From: Phycisphaerae bacterium
Lineage (GTDB): Bacteria > Planctomycetota > Phycisphaerae > UBA1845
NCBI GenBank assembly: GCA_029260015.1
Contig: JAJDEB010000038.1
Span: 32,795 to 96,794, forward strand
Direction: 5' to 3'
DNA length: 64,000 bases
Under the pieces are notes generated by a model. It saw only the letters and a list, made by a program, of their open reading frames with translations, made no database searches and was not told the DNA's origin. Position numbers and translations under genes: made by a program. Within the stretch, counting starts at the first letter, position 1, and every line of letters starts with the position of its first letter. Of this stretch, positions 18,221 to 26,609 are shown piece by piece.

Positions 18221-18994
18221 TCAGACATTCTGCGACGATTGCGGATCCTGGTCCTTTGGCTGCGGAAGTTCCATCTTGTCGATCAACCATAGGTCGCCGA
18301 GGATCGGCCAAAACCTCGGCGGTAGTGCGGCGCGAATGATAAGCCGCGAAATTGAACGCCCCCACATGATTCCGATCCCACCACCGAGGATGAACAAGCC
18401 TGTCTGCACAGAAATGGTTTTGAATCCAAACGCAATCAAGTGTGGCGCTTCCAGTGCCCACAAGGAATTGATCACCGCTGCCGCCAAGAGAGAGATCACA
18501 AGAATCAGCATATAGTAACGTCTTCGTCGCCAGTGGTAGCAGAACGTCACCGCGCCTCCGCCCATGAGCATGCCGTTTACGAACGAAAGGAATCCCAAAA
18601 AAGCAACAAAGGCGTACATCTCAAGCGTGACGTCCTTGAGTATCAAATTGGGCATTCCGGTGAAGTTGCGATTGTAATTGTACTTCGTCATCTCATCGAG
18701 GGTTCCATACATGAGTAGCGTCTCTAGAAACCCCATCCACAGGATGACCAGCACCAAGCCAAGTACCCACGCAGCCACACCCAGGCGTCCCAACCTTCGC
18801 GCCCACATGCTTCCAATCGTCGTTGAATCGGATGCCGAGTGATGTCGGCCACACTCTGGGCAGCGACTGACCAAGATTTGCAAATCCGGATGCCGCATCA
18901 CCGTTTGACGACGCAGATTGTACCCGCACTCGGTGCAGTAACGATCAGTTTCGATGAAGGAAACTGCTGGCCAGTTGTTTTGCGTTTCGGTCAT
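18221..18994 (-). CDS. Zinc-ribbon membrane protein (CxxCGYNLR...CPECG)
   Basis: 257 residues. The N-terminus holds a zinc ribbon: YCTECGYNLRRQ and SRCPECGRHH, whose four Cys are spaced as a rubredoxin-like knuckle. Four to five hydrophobic helices follow (LGVAAWVLGLVLVILWMGFL, then MYAFVAFLGFLSFVNGML, YYMLILVISLLAAAVINSL and TGLFILGGGIGIMWG). Proteins with this exact CGYNLR ribbon are very common in Phycisphaerae and other planctomycetes; their role is unknown. It is one of the better taxonomic hints in the window. Confidence 0.75.
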   Translation of the reverse strand: MTETQNNWPAVSFIETDRYCTECGYNLRRQTVMRHPDLQILVSRCPECGRHHSASDSTTIGSMWARRLGRLGVAAWVLGLVLVILWMGFLETLLMYGTLDEMTKYNYNRNFTGMPNLILKDVTLEMYAFVAFLGFLSFVNGMLMGGGAVTFCYHWRRRRYYMLILVISLLAAAVINSLWALEAPHLIAFGFKTISVQTGLFILGGGIGIMWGRSISRLIIRAALPPRFWPILGDLWLIDKMELPQPKDQDPQSSQNV

Positions 18995-19003
18995 AGGGAT
19001 GGG

Positions 19004-19354
19004 TTAGAATCGAACGCCGTCAGGAATATCCACGCCAGAATCATCGTCGGTTGCATAAACGTAGGCCGCGCCAGTCGCCCTGTTTCCACCCGCGTCGTCG
19101 CTGCGGGCACCCACAACAAGCGTGCCATCAGTCAATGCCATTGCAATTCCATATGAATCGAGCGCGAATGTCTCGCGCTGCGCCTCCAATCTGTCCATCA
19201 CCATCCAAGTGCTGACTTGTTATTCGAAAAAGTGAACTTCCTGGTTGCTGCCTACAGTGATTTCCAGCAATCCATCTTCCAACACCAATGCCAAACCGAA
19301 CAGACCGGCCAAGTGCAACCAACACATCAAGATGCCACCCATGACTTTGTTCAT
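19004..19354 (-). pseudogene. Broken FG-GAP (integrin-alpha-like) repeat gene
   Basis: A perfect GGAGG site precedes an ATG at 19354 that encodes a signal-peptide-like start (MNKVMGGILMCWLHLAGLFG). The frame meets TAA at 19220-19222 after 44 codons. Continuing in the same frame past that stop gives DSYGIAMALTDGTLVVGARS and GAAYVY, a recognisable FG-GAP repeat, before the frame ends at 19004. A single in-frame stop therefore separates the secretion signal from the repeat. Only one repeat remains where the family has several, so the gene is also shortened. The upstream 44-residue peptide (19220-19354) could still be translated. Confidence 0.5.
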
Positions 19355-19645
19355 GATTGAATCCTCCAATGAAGCGAAACGATCATAACCGACGCGGTAT
19401 ACTCAGGCGAGTTTACGACCGTGATCAAATTCATTGATTGGCTGATGCGCAATCAAGAGGGAAATGGGTTGGGGCTTTGTACGCGGAGCGTGGACGGTCG
19501 GTAGCGCGCAGACTCCCTTGGATTGTGTTGGCGATCTCAACCAAGGCAGAGGGATTGAATCCGACAATGATCGCACCATTGCTGATTCTGATACGGTGAT
19601 TTGACGAAATGTGCTTTGGGTGGAAACGGCAAACTGGATTGAAAC

Positions 19646-20143
19646 TTAGGTATTCTCGGCGTCTGAACTGTCCAAGACCTGCTTAATATCAATCAGTATT
19701 TTCATCGAGCCTGCGACCTCACCTATCCCGAGGATATACGATTGGTCTGAAGCCCCTCCCATTGGCGGAGCAGGATTGATCTCTTCGCCATTGATGTCGA
19801 GAACTTCTGACACGCTGTCTACCACAACGCCTACTTCGCGCCCCACGTTGACGACGATGATGCAAGTTTCGTCCGTGTGCTCAGCTTCTTCGAGACCGAG
19901 CTTAACTCGCAAATCGATGACCGGGATGATCGTGCCGCGCAGGCTGATGACACCCTTCATGTAGTCGAGCGAGCGCGGGACTGGTGTGATGTTCACCACA
20001 CCATTGATTTCGCTCACTTTGCGAATTTCGACGCCGTACTCCTGGTCAGCGAGTTTGAACGCCAGGTATTTTCCGCTGAGGTCACGGATATTGGCGTCGA
20101 CTTCAGATGACGTTTGAATGGGTTGCGTTGCTGATGCACTCAT
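19646..20143 (-). CDS. cheW: Chemotaxis coupling protein CheW
   Basis: 165 residues from the ATG at 20143, preceded by AAGAGGT. KYLAFKLADQEYGVEIRKVS, then VPRSLDYMKGVISLRGTIIP and VIDLRVKLGL, are the CheW SH3-like signature. It links chemoreceptors to the CheA kinase. It follows the chemoreceptor gene on the same strand after 156 bases, so receptor and coupler are probably co-transcribed. No CheA, CheY or CheR lies in the window. Confidence 0.93.
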   Translation of the reverse strand: MSASATQPIQTSSEVDANIRDLSGKYLAFKLADQEYGVEIRKVSEINGVVNITPVPRSLDYMKGVISLRGTIIPVIDLRVKLGLEEAEHTDETCIIVVNVGREVGVVVDSVSEVLDINGEEINPAPPMGGASDQSYILGIGEVAGSMKILIDIKQVLDSSDAENT

Positions 20144-20217
20144 CTTGCGGATACCTCTTCTTTGGGCGTGCAGACTTGCAAACAATTCATTTCGAGTTGC
20201 TCAGGCAATCAACCGTC

Positions 20218-20254
20218 CCCCGCGGGCACGCAAAATTTTGCAGAGCCCGCGGGG
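20218..20254. other. Strong hairpin between chemoreceptor and cheW
   Basis: A perfect 10-bp GC stem (CCCCGCGGGC / GCCCGCGGGG) encloses a 17-nt loop with its own small GCAAAATTTTGC palindrome. No T run follows on either strand, so it is not a standard terminator. It may lower read-through into cheW or stabilise the receptor mRNA. Confidence 0.55.
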
Positions 20255-20299
20255 CGACCGACGTTTCGTTGATGCCGACTGTTCATTTGGTCAACGCGT

Positions 20300-22150
20300 T
20301 TAGAAATCTGATAGATCGTCCTCGCCCATGGGGAAGAAGTCATTGCCGTTGTTACCCGCGCCAGCCCCGACCGGCTGACGCCCGGGTGTTGGCGCTTTTC
20401 TAGACTGATTGGCAAAGCCCGTCTTGGCAAATCCTTGTGAGCCTTGACCTGAACCTCCATGAGTGCCGCCTTCGCTAAGCTTATACTGGGCGATCATTTC
20501 ACGAAGACACGCAACCTGCGATGACATTTGCTCCGCGGCGGCTGCCAATTCTTCCGACCCGGCAGCATTTTGCTGAGTCACGGTGTTCATTTGCGTTACC
20601 GCAGTGTTCACCTGATCAACACCTTGAGCCTGCTCTTCAGAAGCTTTGGTGATGCCATCCACGAGGTCGGAAACCTTGTTGATCTGTTCCACGATGGACG
20701 TGAGTGCCGCACCAACGCTGGTCGCAACGGTCGTTCCCTCTTGCGCTTTCTTGACCGACTCGTCGATCAAACTGGTGGTTTCACCTGCCGCTTGTGCGGC
20801 ACGCTGAGCCAGGTTACGAACTTCGTCAGCCACCACCGCAAATCCCTTACCGTGTTCGCCAGCACGAGCCGCCTCGACGGCTGCGTTCAATGCGAGCAGG
20901 TTGGTCTGGAATGCGATTTCTTCGATCACCTTGATAATCTTGCTAATTTTTCCGGATGAAGTATTGATGTCCGACATGGCCTGGTTGAGCTGGCCCATTG
21001 TCTGATCGCCCTCGTTTGCTGAGTTTCGAGCTGTTCCGGAAAGTTCATTGACTTGCTTTGCGTTGCTTGCATTGGTGCGAGTCATCGCGGCCATTTCTTC
21101 AAGCGATGATGAGGTTTCTTCGAGCGATGCGGCTTGCTCGCTGGCACCTTCGGACAACTGCTGACTTGAACCGGTAACTTGGGTAGCGCCGTCGTCAATT
21201 TGCTCAACCGCGTTTGAAACCTGTTGCATGGTTTCACCGATTTTTGCGACAAGATTATTGACGTTTTCCACCATTTCTTGGAATTCACCTGTGAGCCGGC
21301 TGGTTTCGGCACGCGCCGTCAAGTCCCCTTTTAGAGCCGCCTGAATCAACTTGGCAATTTCATCACGGGCAATCACCTGCATCGTTACGTCCGTCGCATA
21401 TTTGACGACTTTCACAGGTTTCCCATCCACGTCGAAAATTGGATTGTACGATGCTTGGATCCAGAGTTCCTTTCCGCCCTTTCCGATTCGCTTGAATTCC
21501 CCGGCTCGGAATTCTCCTCGATTGAGTGACGACCACAATTCCCTGTAATCGTTGCTCTGGCGATACGCCTCATCGACAAACATGCTGTGGTGCCGCCCCT
21601 TGATTTCATCTTGCGTATAGCCTAAAGCGTTGAGGAAATTCTCGTTTGCTTCCCGAATCGTGCCATCCAAATCAAATTCAATCACGGCCTGGACTCGCCC
21701 AATCGCCTCAAGTTTACCGGCATTGTCTTGGGCAAGTTCTTCCAGTTTGATTTTTTCGGCATCAATGAAGTCCCAGGTCACCATCGTTCCCGCAACTTCA
21801 CCCTTCGCGTCATAGACCGCGTTGACCATCAATTCAAGTTTATTCTCACCGAGCTGAATCGGTGCCTTGTAAGGCAGATTCTTTGGATTGCTCAGAATTG
21901 AGCGCTGATGCGCAGGATTCTTGTGAAAGACATCGATGTTGGTTCCCACCAATTGGTCGACCGTTATCGGAAGCAGGTGCGCCAGAGGTGTCAGATTCTT
22001 AATGGTCGCCGGATTAACATAGGTGATGTTGAAGTCCTTATCCGCCAAGATAATATTGGAAGGCGTGTCTTCAACCATGCGTTGAAACATGTTGCTCGAT
22101 TTGCTGCTCTTGCTCACCGACTTCTTCGTGCTTTTTGCTTGTCTCGCCAT
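20300..22150 (-). CDS. Soluble methyl-accepting chemotaxis protein with two PAS domains
   Basis: 616 residues with no membrane helix or signal peptide, so it is cytoplasmic. After a Lys/Ser-rich N-terminus come PAS 1 (about 22-130, VEDTPSNIILADKDFNITYV) and PAS 2 (about 150-262, AVIEFDLDGTIREANENFLN, with FKRIGKGGKELWIQASYNP). The second resembles the haem- or flavin-type PAS of Aer/BdlA-like receptors. A short HAMP-like linker leads to the signalling coiled coil (about 330-590) whose hairpin tip reads IAFQTNLLALNAAVEAARAG. The C-terminal tail is Gly-rich with no CheR-binding pentapeptide. It probably senses an intracellular redox or energy cue and signals through CheW at 19646. Confidence 0.92.
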   Translation of the reverse strand: MARQAKSTKKSVSKSSKSSNMFQRMVEDTPSNIILADKDFNITYVNPATIKNLTPLAHLLPITVDQLVGTNIDVFHKNPAHQRSILSNPKNLPYKAPIQLGENKLELMVNAVYDAKGEVAGTMVTWDFIDAEKIKLEELAQDNAGKLEAIGRVQAVIEFDLDGTIREANENFLNALGYTQDEIKGRHHSMFVDEAYRQSNDYRELWSSLNRGEFRAGEFKRIGKGGKELWIQASYNPIFDVDGKPVKVVKYATDVTMQVIARDEIAKLIQAALKGDLTARAETSRLTGEFQEMVENVNNLVAKIGETMQQVSNAVEQIDDGATQVTGSSQQLSEGASEQAASLEETSSSLEEMAAMTRTNASNAKQVNELSGTARNSANEGDQTMGQLNQAMSDINTSSGKISKIIKVIEEIAFQTNLLALNAAVEAARAGEHGKGFAVVADEVRNLAQRAAQAAGETTSLIDESVKKAQEGTTVATSVGAALTSIVEQINKVSDLVDGITKASEEQAQGVDQVNTAVTQMNTVTQQNAAGSEELAAAAEQMSSQVACLREMIAQYKLSEGGTHGGSGQGSQGFAKTGFANQSRKAPTPGRQPVGAGAGNNGNDFFPMGEDDLSDF

Positions 22151-23171
22151 TGGATTCTCTCTCTACAGTTTGTGGGTGAACTGGCAACGGCCGAGCCACC
22201 GCGATTCCAGGATTTCCGCCACTAACGATGACGACGTGAACTTTGAATCACTGCCTCAACGGACAAATCCGCTCGTGCCACAACTGACAATTCGGATCCG
22301 CCAAGACGGACAAGATGTCGAGTTGCAATTAACGGTTTTCCAGGACTAGACACGCATTCCAATGTCGATTTCACATTTCCACCGGCATTCGATTCTCGAC
22401 ACGCATGATCTAGTACTGGTTAAGTCATCTTTCGGTACTGGACACGCGTGTATTGAGAAATAAATCAATTCCGCAAGGCGGATTTTTCTCAAGTTCAGGC
22501 GACCGCCCATAAGCATGGGGGGCACCATGACCCTGGCCAGTTGTTATTGGACTCGCCGATTCGATGATCAGCCGATTCGACATGCGCCTGCGACCAAGAA
22601 TCCCTTCGAGTCAACATTTTGCTGCACTTCATCGGACCAACATAGCCAATCGAGGCTGTTTTGGCGGCTGAATGTGGCCCAGGCTGCCAGTGAGTCTTAA
22701 ATGTCCGTCAGCCAGCAAACCGGAGTAGGCCCCACCAGTCATGCAGGATTTTGATTGGAATTCAACTGGCGATCAGGCATTGGACATCGCGTGTACCTGA
22801 GTACATATCGAATTCCACGACGGTCCTCGCCCCCGCATTGCGATTATGTCAGGCCACCGATACGAAATGCCGGGAGGTACATTCCTCATAGTTATGCGCT
22901 TTCTATTTAGCAGACCTTGCGATTGATTTGCCGGTAGGTGAATTCCCTATCGCTTCAAACGAATCCGTATTGCCGTATTGCAATTGAGCAGATTATCGCA
23001 ACGTAATTCCACTGACAGCACAAAACCCTAATAGTTGGCACGATGAATAACCGCTGCCGAATTCCAAATGCGTGAAATAAAATTCGACAATGCGCACGTT
23101 TTTTCCACCAGACCCCCGTTAATCTAATCCGCCAAAACGTCGGGACCGATCAATCCGCAGAGCGAGCGAAA
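22151..23171. other. 1 kb gene-free interval between chemoreceptor and PilZ gene
   Basis: No open frame here has coding character on either strand. The interval separates two divergent genes that both relate to motility or signalling, and it should hold their promoters. The single clear structure is the compound hairpin at 22453-22492. No tRNA, CRISPR or recognisable riboswitch was found. Confidence 0.6.
22453..22492 (+). other. Compound hairpin with internal terminator-like stem
   Basis: An outer stem TTGAGAAA/TTTCTCAA encloses an inner stem TCCGC-aag-GCGGA that is followed by TTTTT within the outer arm. The inner stem plus T run would act as an intrinsic terminator on the plus strand. The outer pairing makes an extended hairpin. 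It could end a small RNA made from this gap, but no promoter was identified. Confidence 0.4.
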
Positions 23172-23882
23172 ATGTCCATCAAAGTTGAAAATCGAAAGTA
23201 TCTCGACACGCTTCGTATGACGGATCATGAACTTTCTGTCGTCGTCACGGAAGAAATGCGCGAAGCGGGCGTGCAGCGGCAATTCTCGCGACGTCGGACC
23301 AACTTCATGCGTATGTCAGTTGACGTCATTCAACCCGGGGGAACAACGGGGAAATACGTTGTCCGATCGTATGACCTGAGTGAAGGTGGAGTCGGATTCT
23401 TTACTGGAAACTATGTTCATGCGTCAACACGATGCCGACTTGGAATGACGACCGTCGATGGAGAGTCTGTAAGTATTGACGGAACGATCGCGCACTGTAG
23501 AAATATCTGGGGGCACATTCACTTTGCCGGCGTACAATTCGATTCACCGATCGATCTTTCCTGGTTTGACGACACGATAGAATCGGAATCATCACGGGGC
23601 GATGAATCTCAACCAAATGCGACCGGCAACCAATCTGGAATTTTTTCGACGAATGAGAACGCGTGTGGGAAGAAGAACAACGCCACTCCAGTCGAGCAAG
23701 CACTATGTGTTATCGACGAGCTTCGCCAAATGATCGTCAACGATGCAAGACCTGATGAAATCCGTGCCTGCCTTGAACTTGTGTGTCTTGCGCTGAATCT
23801 TGATAACTTTGCGAACGACCCGCAGTTAAATCCCGAAACATGCGACAGCACCAAAGAGGTCCAAGCCGGAAATCACAACTGA
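23172..23882 (+). CDS. PilZ domain protein (c-di-GMP receptor)
   Basis: 236 residues. The PilZ motifs are present: RRRTNFMRMSVDV (the RxxxR arm, about 41-53) and YDLSEGGVGFF (D/NxSxxG, about 66-76), so c-di-GMP binding is expected. The PilZ barrel fills residues 35-135. The C-terminal third is hydrophilic, then has a short helix (EQALCVIDELRQMIVND) with no known domain. It stands alone on the plus strand, close to chemotaxis genes, and may couple c-di-GMP to motility or exopolysaccharide. Confidence 0.8.
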   Translation: MSIKVENRKYLDTLRMTDHELSVVVTEEMREAGVQRQFSRRRTNFMRMSVDVIQPGGTTGKYVVRSYDLSEGGVGFFTGNYVHASTRCRLGMTTVDGESVSIDGTIAHCRNIWGHIHFAGVQFDSPIDLSWFDDTIESESSRGDESQPNATGNQSGIFSTNENACGKKNNATPVEQALCVIDELRQMIVNDARPDEIRACLELVCLALNLDNFANDPQLNPETCDSTKEVQAGNHN

Positions 23883-24156
23883 CTTTATTCCTGTCGACCC
23901 TCGAGAATCCTTTACCAACCATGTTCAAATGACTTGCAGTTGCGATTTTTTTCATTCGCTTGCGCCGCAACGGAGACATTAGCCGCTGGCGCCCAACGCG
24001 AGTTCTTCGATTCAGACCTTCGACCGTCAAAAATCCAGGCAAATTGGATTGGTTGGCCTTGCATTGCCCTCATGGTTTATAATGAGCCCGCTGTGAAACA
24101 GGCTGATTCATTGTAATTCTCAGCTCAAACGTTGAATTTGACTCCGGAGGTTGATG

Positions 24157-26454
24157 ATGAATGGAATGAAGCGGTGCGTGCTCTTGGTTGCTATTTCGCT
24201 ATTACCCGTCGCCGAGTTAGTACGTGCCGATGCGTTGGACAAATATCGAGACCATCGGTTCGTTCACATCAGCGATGCTAGCCGCGATCAACTTCGCGCC
24301 ATTGAAGCAACCGGTGCCGTCATCCTGGACTGCGCCCCTGCACCCGGCAGCCTTGACGTGGTTGCCGACCAGCAGCAATTGGAAGCGGTTCAAGCGCTTG
24401 GCCTGACGATTCATGTCAAACACGAAAATGTGCAGGCGCTGATCAACGCTGAGCGGCAGCCCAGCCCCTTGCGCGGCGGCGATCCTTACGACGATTTCTT
24501 TCTCGATTATCACGAATACGACAACGGTGTCGGCAGCATCGTCTGGTTCATGAACGAGCTCGTGACGCGTTATCCAAATCTTGCGTCTATGGTCGACATC
24601 GGAACCAGCGGAGAAGGTCGAACCATTTGGAGCCTGCGCCTCGCCAACGATGCAATCGCCGGAAACAAACCCGGGGCCCTCTATTTTTCGTGTGTGCACG
24701 CCCGCGAATGGGTGACTACGACGAGCCCCAACTACTTCGCCAAGCATGTTCTGGAAAACTATGGGACCGATCCGGTCATCACAGACATGGTGGATAACAC
24801 CGAGATTTTCCTCGTGCCCGTATCCAATCCTGATGGATTTGCATTCACCTGGAGCGATGATCGACTCTGGCGAAAAACGCGAACGATCAACTCCAACGGT
24901 ACCATCGGTGTTGATATCAACCGCAACTGGGGTGAGGCGTGGGGTTACGACGACGACGGATCAAGCGGAAGCGGTAGCAGTGCCGTTTTTCGCGGCCCAG
25001 TTCCATTCTCGGAATCCGAAACCGTCGCCCTTCGCGACATGATGCTGAACCACTCCAATATTCGCACGATGGTTGACATCCACAGCTTTACGCAACTCAT
25101 CCTTTGGCCTTGGGGATACATCCCCGACCTCTGCCCGGATGACCCCTTGTTTAGAGAGCATGGATTTGCGATGCAGGACATAATTTTCGACGTGCATGGA
25201 CTGAACTACGTTGCGGGCCCGATCAATGAAACGATCTACCCGGTCAACGGGGATTCGCTCGATTGGGCCTATGCGCAGCTCGGCATCCTTGCTTACAGCT
25301 TTGAACTGCGCCCCGAAACTGGACCATTCGGTTCGGGTTTTATTCTCGATCCTGATGAGATTATTCCAAACAACGAAGAGTTTACGCCAGCATTATTGTA
25401 TCTGACGAATACCGATTTCGTTCGATCTCCCGTCATTATCGAATTGGATTCCGCGATTCCTGAAGTGCTCACGCCCGGTGTGGAATTACCGCTTCAAGTG
25501 TCTGTCACATCGCAGTATGAAGACTTTACACCCGGGACCGCGCGAATGTATTACCGCTTCGATACCATCGGACCCTTCAATGAACTGATGCTGACGCAAA
25601 TTGGCAGCAATGGATACGAGACAACGCTTCCGGCGACGAACTGCAATTCAACGCCGGAATTCTTCTTTGCGGCTGACAGCGACCAGGGTTCAGTTTCAAC
25701 GCTTCCCCGACCGGCTGAACTGGGGCCATTCAATCCACCGGTAGCCGCCGGTGCATTCTATGCAGAAAATCTTGATTCCGATCCCGGTTGGACAACCGAG
25801 GGCGATTGGGCATGGGGCGTTCCAACCGGTGGCGGATCATTTAACGGAGACCCGACCAGCGGCAACACCGGCGCGAATGTCTATGGCTACAACCTTGCGG
25901 GTAACTACGCGAACAATCTGCCCGCGACCAACCTGACGACGACACCGATCGACTGCACCGGTCAATTCGATGTCGAACTTCGCTTCTGGCGTTGGCTTGG
26001 CGTTGAGTCAGCGTTTGGTTTCGACGACGCAACCGTTGCGGTGAGCAACAACGGCACGAACTGGACCCAGCTATACAGTGCTGCCGCCGACCACATCAGC
26101 GACAACGAGTTTGAAACGGACAAGGCTTGGACGTATCAGTCCTTCGATATCTCAGGCGTCGCCGACAATCAACCGACGGTTTTCGTTCGCTGGGGAATGG
26201 GACCAACCGACGGTTCGAATTCTCTGCCCGGTTGGAACATTGACGACGTGGTACTCTTTGCCAAAGGATGCGTTGCGACCAAGGGCGACTACAACGGTGA
26301 CTCGCTGGTTAGCGCCGACGATGCCGCCGCGTTTGAAGATTGCCTGCAAGGGCCCGTCAACGCAACACCGCCCGGCTGCTCGATCCTTGACTTCGACGAC
26401 GATGATCACGTCGACTTAACCGACTTCGCACAGTTTCAAGAAGCCGCGCAATAG
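24157..26454 (+). CDS. Secreted M14 zinc carboxypeptidase with jelly-roll module and dockerin-like tail
   Basis: 765 residues. GGAGG lies 6 nt before the ATG at 24157; upstream TTG and ATG codons are too close. Signal peptide MNGMKRCVLLVAISLLPVAE, then a propeptide (to about 110), then the M14 catalytic domain: zinc ligands H181 and E184 in HAREW, H309 in DIHSFTQ, and general base E383 in YSFELRPE. An Ig-like domain follows. A beta module (about 535-710) opens with DSDPGWTTEGDWAWGVPTGG and ends with LPGWNIDDVVLF; it is closely similar to one in the subtilase at 26610. Two EF-hand loops close the protein (GDYNGDSLVSADDAAAF, DFDDDDHVDLTDFAQF). It trims C-terminal residues of external peptides. 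Confidence 0.9.
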   Translation: MNGMKRCVLLVAISLLPVAELVRADALDKYRDHRFVHISDASRDQLRAIEATGAVILDCAPAPGSLDVVADQQQLEAVQALGLTIHVKHENVQALINAERQPSPLRGGDPYDDFFLDYHEYDNGVGSIVWFMNELVTRYPNLASMVDIGTSGEGRTIWSLRLANDAIAGNKPGALYFSCVHAREWVTTTSPNYFAKHVLENYGTDPVITDMVDNTEIFLVPVSNPDGFAFTWSDDRLWRKTRTINSNGTIGVDINRNWGEAWGYDDDGSSGSGSSAVFRGPVPFSESETVALRDMMLNHSNIRTMVDIHSFTQLILWPWGYIPDLCPDDPLFREHGFAMQDIIFDVHGLNYVAGPINETIYPVNGDSLDWAYAQLGILAYSFELRPETGPFGSGFILDPDEIIPNNEEFTPALLYLTNTDFVRSPVIIELDSAIPEVLTPGVELPLQVSVTSQYEDFTPGTARMYYRFDTIGPFNELMLTQIGSNGYETTLPATNCNSTPEFFFAADSDQGSVSTLPRPAELGPFNPPVAAGAFYAENLDSDPGWTTEGDWAWGVPTGGGSFNGDPTSGNTGANVYGYNLAGNYANNLPATNLTTTPIDCTGQFDVELRFWRWLGVESAFGFDDATVAVSNNGTNWTQLYSAAADHISDNEFETDKAWTYQSFDISGVADNQPTVFVRWGMGPTDGSNSLPGWNIDDVVLFAKGCVATKGDYNGDSLVSADDAAAFEDCLQGPVNATPPGCSILDFDDDDHVDLTDFAQFQEAAQ

Positions 26455-26503
26455 AGCGGCATTGGACATTTGACATCGTTGCTAAGACGGCGTCAATCCG
26501 CGC

Positions 26504-26587
26504 GTAGGGTGGGCCGTGCCCACCGCCGTTTGAAGGTGATTCAATCTGCGAAATGCGTTACCGACTGGTGGGCACGGCCCACCCTAC
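26504..26587. repeat. Perfect 21-bp inverted repeat between convergent protease genes (REP-like)
   Basis: Arms at 26504-26524 and 26567-26587 are exact reverse complements, separated by 42 bases. Each arm starts GTAGGGTGGGCCG and is itself partly palindromic (GGGC...GCCC). The element lies between two converging stops and would make a large hairpin in either transcript, so it may act as a two-way terminator. The GTAGGGTGGGCCGTGC core is like REP sequences mobilised by RAYT transposases in many phyla. Confidence 0.8.
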
Positions 26588-26609
26588 TACGACCGGCGTC
26601 TCAAAAATT

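Noticed and set aside
22469..22487. c-di-GMP riboswitch near the PilZ gene
   Set aside because: The hairpin lacks the conserved GEMM core sequences; only a simple stem and T run are present.
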